A stretch of 64,000 nt of DNA from Sulfidibacter corallicola (lineage in GTDB: Bacteria; Acidobacteriota; Holophagae; Acanthopleuribacterales; Acanthopleuribacteraceae): contig NZ_CP071793.1 of NCBI RefSeq assembly GCF_017498545.1, positions 2,976,001 to 3,040,000 on the forward strand, in the 5' to 3' direction. Shown here piece by piece: positions 9,987-19,819 of this stretch. The position numbers and the translations under genes were made by a program. Within the stretch, counting starts at the first letter, position 1; every line of letters starts with the position of its first letter. The notes beneath the pieces were generated by a model that was not told where the DNA came from, ran no database searches, and was given only the letters and a program-made list of their open reading frames with translations.

Positions 9987-12900
9987 ATGACGAAATCCAT
10001 GATTGTCCTTCCATACTTGTATTTGGCTCTGCCGTTACTGGCCCAAGTGCCGGTATCGTTACCGACGCAGGAGGTACCCGTCACCGAGCGCTTCACCGTC
10101 CCCATCGAGGTGGGCGACATGACGGACCTGGGTATCGAGAGCTTCGACCTCGAACTCCGCTACGATGCGGGCGTCCTCACCCTGGATCGGGCCGAAAAGA
10201 TCGGCACCCGATGCGCCGACGCGATGGTTCAGTTCAATGGCGAGACTCCGGGTGTCGTACGGATTTCCATGTCCAGCCAAGTCCCCCTGACCGGCTCGGG
10301 TACCTTGATCCAGGTGCAGGGTTCCGCCCGAGTCACGGGCGATGGTGCGCTTCACCTGGAACGGATTCTGTTCAACGAGGGTCACCCCAACGCAACCATC
10401 GAACAGGGCGCCCTCACCGTATTCGATCTGCAGCCGGTGACCTTCACCCAGCAACCGCCGTCCCATGACTTGTGTGCGGGGGAGCCGCTGATCCTCTCGG
10501 TCGAAGCGGCGGGTAGCCCGCCGATCACCTACCAGTGGCGTCGTGACGGAATCGATCTGCCGGGAGCCACGCTCGCTCAATTGCATGTACCAAACACCGA
10601 GGAGACCGATAGCGGAGCCTACACCTGTGTGGCCACCAATCCAGCGGGCACCGGCACCAGCGATGCCGCAGTGATCGCGGTGGGCGCCGCCCCCCGCATG
10701 TTGAGCCCACCCCGGGTACCGATCGCCTGTGCCGGTCAATCGGTCACCCTGCGGTTCGATATGGACGGCCCGGAGCTGGGTTATCGGTGGCAGAAAGACG
10801 GAACGGACCTGCCAGGTGCCGATGGCGCCGATCTGACGCTACCCGCGTTCGACCAAGAAGACGTGGGGGCCTATCGCTGTATCGTCACCAACGCTTGCGG
10901 CACCACGACCACCCCCGATTTGCCGCTGACGCTGGACCAGCCCGTGGCGTTGACCGCCCAACCCCAATCCGCATACGCCTCGAAGGGAGCGAGTCACAGC
11001 TTTTCTGTCGCGGCGGAGGGCAGTCAGCCGATCGCCTACCAATGGTTTTTCCGAGATGACCCGATCCCCTACGCAACGGCCCCGGAACTGACGATTGCCC
11101 CCGTTCGCTACGACGATTTGGGTCACTATCGTTGCCAAGTGCGCAATGGCTGTGGCAGCGTCGATTCCGACACGGTTTTCCTCAATGCCTATGATGTCGT
11201 GGGCTCCTTTACCTCGAATGACGATGAGGGGCGATTCGGCGAAGAGGTCCAGATTCACGGTGACCAGGCTTTGGTCACCAGTTCCCGTGATTCCCAAATC
11301 CAACGGTACATGGGGGCGGTCGACGCCTATACCCTGGTGGCGGGTGAATGGCGTCAAACCCAGCGCTTGACCGGTTCCGAGCCCACGACCAACGCCTATT
11401 TCGGCACCAGTATCGATCGGTACCAAGATCGGCTGATCGTCGGGGCGCCGGGCGAACCCGCGGTATACATCTTCCGACTCGAAAACGACCTATGGGTTCA
11501 GGAATCCAGGTTGACTCAATCGACCACGAGCTTCGGTCAAAGCGTCGCACTGGGCCAAGATTACGCCGCTGTCGGAGCGCCCGAGCACAACGGTCGTGGT
11601 GCGGTGTATCTCTATACGTACAGCGGTGGACGCTGGAATTACCGAACTTATTTGAGCCCCTCCCAAAGTGGAAGCCAACGATTCGGTGCCGCCCTGGAAA
11701 TCCACGCCACCCAAGTCGCCGTCGGGCGACCCGGTGCATCCAATCAGGGCGCGGTCAGCATGTACACGTTCAATGGCAGCCGTCTGGTCAGTCCCATCGA
11801 GATCACCTCCGCCACTCAGGGGAACAATGCGCAGTTCGGGGCCAGCCTCGCCATGACCGACGATCTGGTTCTGGTCGGCGCCCCATATGACAACCGTGGC
11901 CGCGTGTTCTCGTTTCGAAGGATCGGCGGTACCTGGATCCAGGAATTCGAGTTTCAGCCGCCCCCATCCGGCGGCAGGTATTATCCGGTCTTCGGTCGCT
12001 CGGTGGCAATCGACGGGAATCGGGTGGTCATCGGTGGGCCGAGCGGGCGAAGCCCCTATTCGGTCGTCAGCGTGTTCGAGAGGGTCGGAGATGCTTGGGC
12101 TCGCCTGGTCGACTGGAGACCCGCGGACATTCTCAACTTTGGCGAAGGGGTCGCCATCAGTGGACCCAACGTGCTGGTCGGCACACAAAGTTCCGCCCAT
12201 TTCCATCACTTGGGCACGCTTCCCGGCAACCCGTGCCCCAAGCCGTTTCTCAGCCAACATCCCCAATCGGTCAACCTGCAGCAAGGTGCCGCGCACACCT
12301 TCGAGGTCGCCGTGGAAACCGAAGCGGCTCCCTCCTTCCAGTGGTATCACAACGGGCGGATGATTCCCGGAGCCGATGGGTCGGCCTTCCACATCGCTGC
12401 CGCCCTGCCTGCCCATCAGGGTGTATACCATTGCGAGGTCACGACCGCTTGCGACACGGTTCGCTCCAGCGATGCAGGTCTCACGGTCGGCGAGATCACC
12501 GATCGGCTACCCTTCGTGATTCCCGAGCTGGAAGCGGGGGATCTCCTGGGTCCGATAGCGGTTTCCGGGAATCGGGTGGCGTTGGGGGCGCCTGGCGATG
12601 ACGACAGCGGCAAGGGCGCCGTCTACGTCTACCGCTGGTCCGGTGACGCCTGGTTGCGCGAAGCGAAAATCCTCGGTCACTCGGGACCCAGTTTCGGCAG
12701 CAGGCTCGACCTTTCCGGTGAACGGTTGGCGATCCAGGGCGGCGGAGCATTGTACCTCTACCATTTCCAGGGTGGGTCCTGGGTGCTCCGGGGAGAACTG
12801 ACCCCGAGTCAATCCAATACCGGCTTTCCCGGTGCGTTCATCGTTCGAGGTGACGACCTCTTCGTGGGCCAGGCCAAAGTCGATTCCAATCGCGGCGAAC

Positions 12901-14279
12901 TGATTCGATATCACTGGAACGGTACCGTCTGGCAGTCGCGAGGCAAACTCCTTTCACTGGAAGATCTGCCAACCAACGCGAACCTGGGCGACCGACTCGC
13001 TCTCACGGGTGACCACCTGATTGCAGGAATGCCCAAATATAGAAGCAACGAAGGGAGCGCCCTGATTTACCGACGCCGCAAGGGGGTTTGGCAGCCGGAA
13101 CGCCTGCTCACCCCACCCGATTTCATCAATGGCACCCTTTTCGGCAACGGTTTGGCTGCCAGCGGCAACCAACTCGCGATCGGAGCGACCGGCAATGACG
13201 AACTGACCCCAAACGGTGGCACCGTTTATCTGTATGAAAATCAAATGGATACTTGGCGATGGTCACAAAAAACGACGCCTTCCGGTGTGGAGCAAGGAGA
13301 CGGTGTAGGCGCCGAGTTGGCACTCGATGGAAACGCGCTGCTCATCGGTTCGCAACAAGACGATGAAGGGGCAAACGCTATGGGCGCCGCCTTCCTGTTC
13401 CAACGAGACCAGGAAGCATGGCACGAACGGAAAAAGTATATAGATCCCGACGGGCACGCCGGAGACCGAATGGCTTCCTACCTGGCGCTCCAGGGCGATC
13501 AGGTTTGGCTGGGCACCAAATACGCCGATCTCACCGGCGTCGATTCCGGCAAAATACTTCTTTTCGGTGAGTTACCCGACAATCCCGATTGCCTTCCCGG
13601 GGATGTCACCCGCAACGGCCAGATCTCGCCTCTCGACGCCTCGCAGGTATTGATCCACGTAGTCGGGTCGCCGACCGAGTTCGATCCCTTGCCCGCCTGC
13701 GCCGCCGACGTGACCTGCAATGGCAGCATTACGGCCTTCGATGGCGCTCAAATTTTGCGGTTCAGTGCCGGAACCATCGATTCCCTGGATTGTGTCGCAT
13801 CCCGCCGAGCACCCGATGGTGACCTAATGGTCACCGACACCCCGACCGAGGCTGTCCCCTTCTCGGTCCCGCTGGGCTGGGTCGGTGCGGAAACACTCTC
13901 CTTCGAGTTGGAGATTGACTTCGATCCGACAATCCTCGCCGCCCGGGGCGTTCAGGCCGAACTGCCCCGCGATTGGCAATGGCGAGCACAACGAACCCCC
14001 GACGCCATCATCTTGGCGGCTGCCGGTGCGAGCCATCTACCCGATGGACGTGGAGATTTCCAGCTCCACTTCATTCCGTTGAGACTCGGTCATTCGGAAT
14101 TGCGTGTCAGGGTTGTCTCCCACAATGAACACGACGAACCGAATGGGGTCGAGACCATCGACATCCACATCCTGCCCTGCGAATCGGGGACGTTCATCGA
14201 CGCTGTCGGTTCCTGGCCCGATACCGGCCTTCTCGATGTGGTGCAGTCCCTCCAATGTATGGATGACCACGCGCGATAA
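9987..14279 (+). CDS. Secreted cohesin/Ig/FG-GAP/dockerin protein
   Basis: 1430 residues. ATG 9987 is chosen over ATG 9978 because GGAGGAG then sits 9 bases upstream and a signal peptide (LPYLYLALPLLAQ) follows at once. Domain order by eye: cohesin-like (18-148); three Ig-like domains with GAYTCV / GAYRCIV / GHYRCQV signatures (150-405); FG-GAP/integrin-like propeller repeats (406-745; repeated 'VGAP' blocks); a fourth Ig domain (750-832); a second FG-GAP propeller (840-1190). Next is a dockerin pair (GDVTRNGQISPLD and ADVTCNGSITAFD, about 1200-1268), then a second cohesin-like domain (1275-1410). A dockerin followed by a cohesin in one chain is unusual. The next gene starts 11 bases downstream and has the same module types, so the two probably work together at the surface. 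No glycoside hydrolase is encoded nearby. Confidence 0.85.
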   Translation: MTKSMIVLPYLYLALPLLAQVPVSLPTQEVPVTERFTVPIEVGDMTDLGIESFDLELRYDAGVLTLDRAEKIGTRCADAMVQFNGETPGVVRISMSSQVPLTGSGTLIQVQGSARVTGDGALHLERILFNEGHPNATIEQGALTVFDLQPVTFTQQPPSHDLCAGEPLILSVEAAGSPPITYQWRRDGIDLPGATLAQLHVPNTEETDSGAYTCVATNPAGTGTSDAAVIAVGAAPRMLSPPRVPIACAGQSVTLRFDMDGPELGYRWQKDGTDLPGADGADLTLPAFDQEDVGAYRCIVTNACGTTTTPDLPLTLDQPVALTAQPQSAYASKGASHSFSVAAEGSQPIAYQWFFRDDPIPYATAPELTIAPVRYDDLGHYRCQVRNGCGSVDSDTVFLNAYDVVGSFTSNDDEGRFGEEVQIHGDQALVTSSRDSQIQRYMGAVDAYTLVAGEWRQTQRLTGSEPTTNAYFGTSIDRYQDRLIVGAPGEPAVYIFRLENDLWVQESRLTQSTTSFGQSVALGQDYAAVGAPEHNGRGAVYLYTYSGGRWNYRTYLSPSQSGSQRFGAALEIHATQVAVGRPGASNQGAVSMYTFNGSRLVSPIEITSATQGNNAQFGASLAMTDDLVLVGAPYDNRGRVFSFRRIGGTWIQEFEFQPPPSGGRYYPVFGRSVAIDGNRVVIGGPSGRSPYSVVSVFERVGDAWARLVDWRPADILNFGEGVAISGPNVLVGTQSSAHFHHLGTLPGNPCPKPFLSQHPQSVNLQQGAAHTFEVAVETEAAPSFQWYHNGRMIPGADGSAFHIAAALPAHQGVYHCEVTTACDTVRSSDAGLTVGEITDRLPFVIPELEAGDLLGPIAVSGNRVALGAPGDDDSGKGAVYVYRWSGDAWLREAKILGHSGPSFGSRLDLSGERLAIQGGGALYLYHFQGGSWVLRGELTPSQSNTGFPGAFIVRGDDLFVGQAKVDSNRGELIRYHWNGTVWQSRGKLLSLEDLPTNANLGDRLALTGDHLIAGMPKYRSNEGSALIYRRRKGVWQPERLLTPPDFINGTLFGNGLAASGNQLAIGATGNDELTPNGGTVYLYENQMDTWRWSQKTTPSGVEQGDGVGAELALDGNALLIGSQQDDEGANAMGAAFLFQRDQEAWHERKKYIDPDGHAGDRMASYLALQGDQVWLGTKYADLTGVDSGKILLFGELPDNPDCLPGDVTRNGQISPLDASQVLIHVVGSPTEFDPLPACAADVTCNGSITAFDGAQILRFSAGTIDSLDCVASRRAPDGDLMVTDTPTEAVPFSVPLGWVGAETLSFELEIDFDPTILAARGVQAELPRDWQWRAQRTPDAIILAAAGASHLPDGRGDFQLHFIPLRLGHSELRVRVVSHNEHDEPNGVETIDIHILPCESGTFIDAVGSWPDTGLLDVVQSLQCMDDHAR

Positions 14280-14290
14280 GGAGCATCACC

Positions 14291-16501
14291 ATGAATATCA
14301 AAGCAGCCCTCGTCGTGTGGTTTGCGACGCACGCTCTCCTGACGGCTCAAGTAGATCTCCGCCTGCCGGAGGTCGTCACGGCGCCTGGCCAATGGCTCTC
14401 TATCCCACTTGAAACAAGCACTTTGTCGACCCACAACGTCCTGGGTTTCTCTTTGGTTCTGACATTCGATCCGGAAGTGGTCTCACTTTCGAATGTCGTA
14501 CTCGACGACACCCTTGCCGCACCCTTCACCATGGTCGTCAACCCACAACCGGGACGCCTCATTGTATCGGCAGCGGGAGCGTCACCGCTCATGGGTGCCG
14601 GTACGCTATTGCGGGTCACCGGTCACGCCGTCGCGGACGGCTTCAGCCCCGTGATATTGGAACGCTTCGAATTCAACGAGGGCGATCCAAGCTCCAGCCT
14701 GCACCACGGCTCGATTCGGGTCGGTGAGACCAACGAAACCGAACCGTTTCATTTGGCTCTCGCGGAGGTGACAGTCGGCCCGGGAGAGGCGTTCAGGGTC
14801 GCCCTGAATCTAGAATACCCCGGTTTGGGTGACCTTTTCAGTATCGAAGGTGTTTTGCGCTTCGATGCCACTTCAGTCAATATCGATGGCGCTTCGCTCG
14901 AAGCTCTCACGGAAGGCTGGCAGTTGGCCACCCAGATAACTTCATCGGGCGAATTGGCCTTTGCACTCGCCGGAGCCGACCCAATCAGGCAAAGTGGCTC
15001 TGTTCTGCGGTTTCACGGTACGGCGGTCGCTTTGGGCAATGCTCCCCTCACGTTCTCCGATATCCAACTAAACGAGGGTCGTCTCGAAGTGTCGACCCAA
15101 GCCGGCAGGGTCATCGTCACCGACGAACCGTCGGCGACACGAACCCTCTCGATTCCGGCGGGCACCGCCACCACCGGTGCAACCTTCGAGATCCCCCTAC
15201 GCCTAGATCGCCTGGGCGACAGCACGGTGCGATCGATTCAATTCGAGCTCCATTACCAGGCGGACCTCTGGCAATTCTCGCGATTGAAACGGGAAGACTC
15301 GCTTTTGTGGCACTGGCACCTGGCCGTTTCGGAGACCGAACCCGGTTTGGTTCGGGTTTCGGCCGCAGGCGCCTCACCCCTTACCGAGAGCGGCGAGTTG
15401 CTGCGCATCGAAGGGCGCGCCCTCTCTGCGGGTCGGAGTGACATACACCTGACCCAGGTCCTGTTGAACGAGGGGGAACCCGTAGTCGCCGTTCAACATG
15501 GGCGGCTGGACATCGTCGAAAACCAGCCGCCCTCGGCGACGATCCAAGAGCCGGCCTCCGATCTCGAAGTCACGGTCGACCAACCCATTGTTTTTCGGGG
15601 TCACGCCGAAGACCGGGACGGCCATCTGCCCCTTTCCTGGTGGTGGGTTTTTGACGGCGGAATTCCGGATCGGCGGGAACCAGGCCCCTTTACCGTTTCC
15701 TTCCTCGAGCCAGGCACCTATTCGATCCAACTACGGATTACCGACGGGCTCGGTCTCGAAGCCGACCTGGCAACCCGAACGGTACACGTCGTGACCGGTA
15801 CGCCGCCCCAGGCTTTCATCGAGGAACCCGCCACCGACATGCGCATTCACCAAGGACGGTCTCTTTACTTTCGCGGTGAGGATCACGCCGAACATCGACA
15901 GCTACCATTGGAATATCGCTGGGATTTCGACGGGGTCGCGCCCCCTGATTCCCGCGTTGAGCCCGGCTTGGTGACCTTTTCTCAAACCGGCGAATACGCC
16001 GTCACGCTCAGCGTGCGTGATCGTTTCGGTCACGTATCGCCAGAGCCCGCGGTCCGCCACATTCAGGTCGAGCCATGTCCTTTCGTGGCAGTACCGCCCT
16101 CGATACCCCATGGATTGGATTCGCCATCCCTATTTGCCGAATTGGCGTGCCTCGAATCCACGGACACCTGGTACTGGATTCGATCCGATCGACCCGACTC
16201 GCCCTTCGGATTCGACGAGAACCCGATCTCATTGGATGGCACCATCACGACGTCAACCGACTTTCAATTCGTTTTTTTACAGGGCGGAGAAAATACTCGC
16301 CATTTGAATACGCGACTCTTGGTCGCTCGAAATCCAAGATTCCGGGATTTCAACGGCGATGGCCGCCATTCGTTCGACGACTTGTTGACGGCGCTTCCCT
16401 TTTGGGGATTGGCCACACCCGATGCCGACGGCGATGAGAAATTGACCGTTCTCGATTTGTACTACATTCCCGGAGTCGAAAACGTCACCGAGAACCCTTG
16501 A
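14291..16501 (+). CDS. Secreted protein with three cohesin-like domains, PKD domains and a C-terminal dockerin
   Basis: 736 residues; ATG 14291 has AAGGAG 7 bases upstream, and the gene follows the previous one by 11 bases, so co-transcription is likely. A signal peptide (residues 1-17) precedes three cohesin-like domains at about 18-150, 152-277 and 280-405. Each ends in a 'LRV/LRF/LRI .G.A' strand followed by an 'NEG' turn, as does cohesin 1 of the upstream protein. Two PKD-like domains follow (408-495 and 497-590, with 'EPGTYSIQLRITD' and 'TGEYAVTLSVRD'), then a degenerate region. The C-terminal dockerin-like pair (RDFNGDGRHSFDD and PDADGDEKLTVLD) sits near 687-730. With both interaction partners in each chain, the pair could assemble in a cellulosome-like manner, but no enzymes are attached. 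Confidence 0.85.
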   Translation: MNIKAALVVWFATHALLTAQVDLRLPEVVTAPGQWLSIPLETSTLSTHNVLGFSLVLTFDPEVVSLSNVVLDDTLAAPFTMVVNPQPGRLIVSAAGASPLMGAGTLLRVTGHAVADGFSPVILERFEFNEGDPSSSLHHGSIRVGETNETEPFHLALAEVTVGPGEAFRVALNLEYPGLGDLFSIEGVLRFDATSVNIDGASLEALTEGWQLATQITSSGELAFALAGADPIRQSGSVLRFHGTAVALGNAPLTFSDIQLNEGRLEVSTQAGRVIVTDEPSATRTLSIPAGTATTGATFEIPLRLDRLGDSTVRSIQFELHYQADLWQFSRLKREDSLLWHWHLAVSETEPGLVRVSAAGASPLTESGELLRIEGRALSAGRSDIHLTQVLLNEGEPVVAVQHGRLDIVENQPPSATIQEPASDLEVTVDQPIVFRGHAEDRDGHLPLSWWWVFDGGIPDRREPGPFTVSFLEPGTYSIQLRITDGLGLEADLATRTVHVVTGTPPQAFIEEPATDMRIHQGRSLYFRGEDHAEHRQLPLEYRWDFDGVAPPDSRVEPGLVTFSQTGEYAVTLSVRDRFGHVSPEPAVRHIQVEPCPFVAVPPSIPHGLDSPSLFAELACLESTDTWYWIRSDRPDSPFGFDENPISLDGTITTSTDFQFVFLQGGENTRHLNTRLLVARNPRFRDFNGDGRHSFDDLLTALPFWGLATPDADGDEKLTVLDLYYIPGVENVTENP

Positions 16502-16620
16502 AAGAGGAGGCCGAGACCCTTGATGAAGTGCCCCCCATAGCATGAGAGCGTTTCAATAGAAGGATTCACAATCACAAACAAACCAGAATAAACACAAACT
16601 TCGAATTAACCTATTTCTCA

Positions 16621-16649
16621 TTGTTTTTTTAAAGGAGCTACGATATAAA
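16621..16649 (+). promoter_or_regulatory. Candidate sigma70-type promoter for the propeller histidine kinase operon
   Basis: TTGTTT at 16621-16626, 17-base spacer, TATAAA at 16644-16649, inside a clearly AT-rich 200-base gap (16502-16702). The leader to ATG 16703 would be about 45 bases. No hairpin terminator for the preceding cohesin genes is visible in this gap. Confidence 0.5.
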
Positions 16650-16702
16650 GCTAAATTCTTGATTCAAGTAAACACTCGCACACAATTGGGAACATCAACC
16701 TA

Positions 16703-19700
16703 ATGAATACCGCGAAGATGGCTGTATCACTGTTTCAAATCTTTTTTTTGAGCGTTGGCCTCCATGCTTCCACTGATCACGAATTCAGCGATGCTGTTTT
16801 TCGCACACTCAACACTTCAGACGGGTTATCTCAAAGCAACGTATTTTGTTTAATTCAGGATCATCATGGTTTTCTTTGGGCAGGCACCGAAAACGGATTG
16901 AACCGATACGACGGCCAGAACTTTCAAAGTTTTTTGTTCCGATCCGACGATCCCGCTACCCTTTCCGACGATTGGATCTGCGCACTCTGGCCCGATCCGA
17001 ATGGCACCCTGTGGGTCGGCACTCGGATGGGCATCGATCGGTTCGATCCAATCACAGAGACGTTCACGCATTTCCCATTCGTTTCAGGTCCACGTGAAGG
17101 CTGGTGCTTGGCGCGTGACGGTCAGGGGCGTCTTTGGTATGGGACCGATGACGGGCTGTTTTTCCTGGACATCGAAGCTGGAAAGGTTCGTTCCTTTCCC
17201 CTAGCCCCTCTGCTGGCGGGTGCCTGGCAACGAGAATGGAATGTTCGGGCAATATTGCCACATGGGAACTCGCTCTGGATCGGAACCTGGGGTGGCGGCT
17301 TGGTCGAACTCACCTCCCTCGGCCAGGCTCGTCACATCCCCGTGCCGGCGCACCAAAACCGCATTCGTGCCCTTGCGCCGGATCGGACCGGCCAGATCTG
17401 GCTTGGCACCGCCTCCGGTGCGGTGGCCTTTTCCCCCACGGAGCGCACCTTCGCGGAAACCCATTTACCCGACCTGGAAATACCCGCGGTTTTCGAAGAC
17501 CGCGACGGCAGCATTTGGTTCGGGACTCGCGGTGCGGGCCTCTTTGTGCTGCAGCCTGATGGAGGTCGGCTCCACCCGTTCACCCATGGCCCTCACACCA
17601 AGACCCGCAAAGGTTCGATCGTCTGGAGCATCACACAGGATCGGACTGGGGTCATGTGGTTTGGATTCGGCTCGGGACAGGGCATCGGTCACTGGATCGA
17701 ACCGCTGTTCCACCTGGAGCGGGCCGATCTCACCGAGCCCACCGGACTGAATGAGCCCTGTATCTGGTCCATCTACCGCGATCCGGCGGACCGTCTCTGG
17801 CTCGGCACCGAATCGGGTTTGTCCATGAAGCCTTCGGAAAAAGCGGGGTGGCGCCATTACACCGCAGCCGAGCACCTGCCAGAGAGCCGGATTTGGACCA
17901 TTGAACCCGGCTCCGACGGAATGCTTTGGTTGGGTACCAACGAGGTAGGCCTGCTTCGGTTCGATTCGGATCGCGAAATTTCGGTACCGATTGCATTACA
18001 CAGAGATGCGGCCACTCAATCCAAACCCGCCAAAAGCGTCCCTTGTTTGGCACACGATCGCGATGGGCGGCTCTGGATCGGAACCAAGACGTCGGGCCTG
18101 TTCCGTATCGAAGACTCCAGATCGCAACCTCGTTGGCTTCAAGGCAAACTGGATCGAGGTCGCCTGGACTTGACGCAAACCGAGATTTTCGCCTTATGCC
18201 CCGATCCGAAGGGCGGTATGTGGGTCGGCACTCATGGTGAGGGCCTTCTTCATTGGGAGGAGGACCGCGGTCGATTCACCCAGTGGTTCGGGAACGACGA
18301 TCACGGCCACCATGTCAGAAAGGATCGCATTTGGACACTTCACCTGGATTCGCGCGACCGCTTGTGGCTGGGCTTCAAGAGCGGCGGACTGGCCTACAAG
18401 GAACGGGACTCTTCCGGGTTTTTTCGTTACACCACCGCCAACTCCCAATTACCCGACAATACCATCTACACGATCGAGGAGGATCGTCAGGGGTTCCTGT
18501 GGCTCAGTACCAATCGAGGCCTCTCACGACTTGATCCCACCAACGACACCTGGCTGAACTTTTCACCGGAACACGGTCTCCAAAGCCACGAGTTCAATTT
18601 GGGGGCTTCCTTCGCAGCTCGTGATGGAAGACTCTATTTCGCTGGCATTGACGGCTTCAACACCTTCATGCCGAGTGCGCTTTCTCTCGAAGAAGATCGA
18701 GCTCCTTTGAAAATCCTCGAGCTTCAGGTCGCCCGACAGGGGCGCTGGGTGTTACCACGAACCAATGGTTCCATCCCTCTAGCACCGAACATCGCGGAAC
18801 TCAGGCTTTCCTTTGCCCGATTGGATTTTGTGAGCACGGACAGCACCGCGATGGCTTACAAGCTGGAAGGAGTGGACAGATCCTGGATCGAAACCCAGGG
18901 AAATATGGGACAAGCCCGTTACACCTTTCTTCCATCGGGCTCCTATACCTTTCGGGTGCGCTCCGCGGATTCCCTGGGGAGATGGAGTGATCGCGAAGTG
19001 GCTATCCAACTCGACATCCCCCCTCCACTGATCGAACGAGCCTGGTTCCGATCGGTGTTGGCCGCCGGTGTCCTCACCATCTTGTGGCTAGCGATGTGGC
19101 TCTACGGCGAACAGCAGCGAAAAACGCGCGCTTGGATCCAAGAGGCATTGGAAAAAGAGCGATTTACGCTGGAAGAGAACCTGCACGACGGACCCTTGCA
19201 ATCGGTCAAGGAATTACTCCTTCGCCTCGATTCAGCCAAAACGACCGACCCACAGTTCGTCGAGCCCCGCTGGGTTCGCCGAGGACTGTCCGACATCCGC
19301 GAAGGTATCCAGCAAGCATGCTTCGCGTTATTGCCACCGTCGCTGCGCATGTTCAGCCTCGCCTCCGCAATACAGGAATGGGTCGAAAGCCAGAATGGAC
19401 AGGAACCCGAGTTGTGGTTCAAGTGTCATGGCTCGGACGAGGCGCTTCCCGAAGATCTCAAAATCGGCCTTTTTTCCGTGTTCCGAAAGGGCATACAGAA
19501 TGCGATCCTCCACGCTGCCGCATCCACCGTGACGGTCAACCTGACCATTACCAAAACGCGCGTGACGTTGCGAATCCAAGATGATGGCGTCGGTTTCGAA
19601 TCGCTCTCCCGGCCAGGCGAACGCGCACGCAATAAACATTTCGGCCTGATTTGCGCCGAAGAACGCGTGCGTTCCATGAAAGGCCGTCTCCAAATTCATT

Positions 19701-19819
19701 CCAAGCTCGGACAGGGCACGACCTTCAAGGTTCAAGTCCCCCTTCCGAGGGCCCGCTCCTTTGCCTTCGTCCCCAAATCTTGGATACCCACCGCCGCTGA
19801 GAAGGAGTTTCGACCGTGA
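16703..19819 (+). CDS. Propeller-type sensor histidine kinase (Reg_prop, Y_Y_Y, HisKA_3, HATPase)
   Basis: 1038 residues. After an N-terminal signal segment (1-22) come about 12-14 two-component-regulator propeller repeats forming the periplasmic sensor (25-650; 'WAGTENGLNRYDG', 'LWLGTESGLS' and similar). A Y_Y_Y domain (about 690-770, 'YKLEGVD..W') and one transmembrane helix (about 778-797) follow. The cytoplasmic part is a NarL/LiaS-class kinase: dimerisation/phosphoacceptor motif LHDGPLQ with His828, then an HATPase with N-box-like 'KGIQNAILHAA', 'DDGVGF' and 'GQGTTFKVQVPL'. It overlaps the response-regulator start by 4 bases (GTGA). Unlike hybrid BT-type sensors it carries no receiver or AraC domain. 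Such sensors often bind polysaccharide fragments, but no polysaccharide utilisation genes are adjacent, so the ligand is unknown. Confidence 0.93.
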   Translation: MNTAKMAVSLFQIFFLSVGLHASTDHEFSDAVFRTLNTSDGLSQSNVFCLIQDHHGFLWAGTENGLNRYDGQNFQSFLFRSDDPATLSDDWICALWPDPNGTLWVGTRMGIDRFDPITETFTHFPFVSGPREGWCLARDGQGRLWYGTDDGLFFLDIEAGKVRSFPLAPLLAGAWQREWNVRAILPHGNSLWIGTWGGGLVELTSLGQARHIPVPAHQNRIRALAPDRTGQIWLGTASGAVAFSPTERTFAETHLPDLEIPAVFEDRDGSIWFGTRGAGLFVLQPDGGRLHPFTHGPHTKTRKGSIVWSITQDRTGVMWFGFGSGQGIGHWIEPLFHLERADLTEPTGLNEPCIWSIYRDPADRLWLGTESGLSMKPSEKAGWRHYTAAEHLPESRIWTIEPGSDGMLWLGTNEVGLLRFDSDREISVPIALHRDAATQSKPAKSVPCLAHDRDGRLWIGTKTSGLFRIEDSRSQPRWLQGKLDRGRLDLTQTEIFALCPDPKGGMWVGTHGEGLLHWEEDRGRFTQWFGNDDHGHHVRKDRIWTLHLDSRDRLWLGFKSGGLAYKERDSSGFFRYTTANSQLPDNTIYTIEEDRQGFLWLSTNRGLSRLDPTNDTWLNFSPEHGLQSHEFNLGASFAARDGRLYFAGIDGFNTFMPSALSLEEDRAPLKILELQVARQGRWVLPRTNGSIPLAPNIAELRLSFARLDFVSTDSTAMAYKLEGVDRSWIETQGNMGQARYTFLPSGSYTFRVRSADSLGRWSDREVAIQLDIPPPLIERAWFRSVLAAGVLTILWLAMWLYGEQQRKTRAWIQEALEKERFTLEENLHDGPLQSVKELLLRLDSAKTTDPQFVEPRWVRRGLSDIREGIQQACFALLPPSLRMFSLASAIQEWVESQNGQEPELWFKCHGSDEALPEDLKIGLFSVFRKGIQNAILHAAASTVTVNLTITKTRVTLRIQDDGVGFESLSRPGERARNKHFGLICAEERVRSMKGRLQIHSKLGQGTTFKVQVPLPRARSFAFVPKSWIPTAAEKEFRP

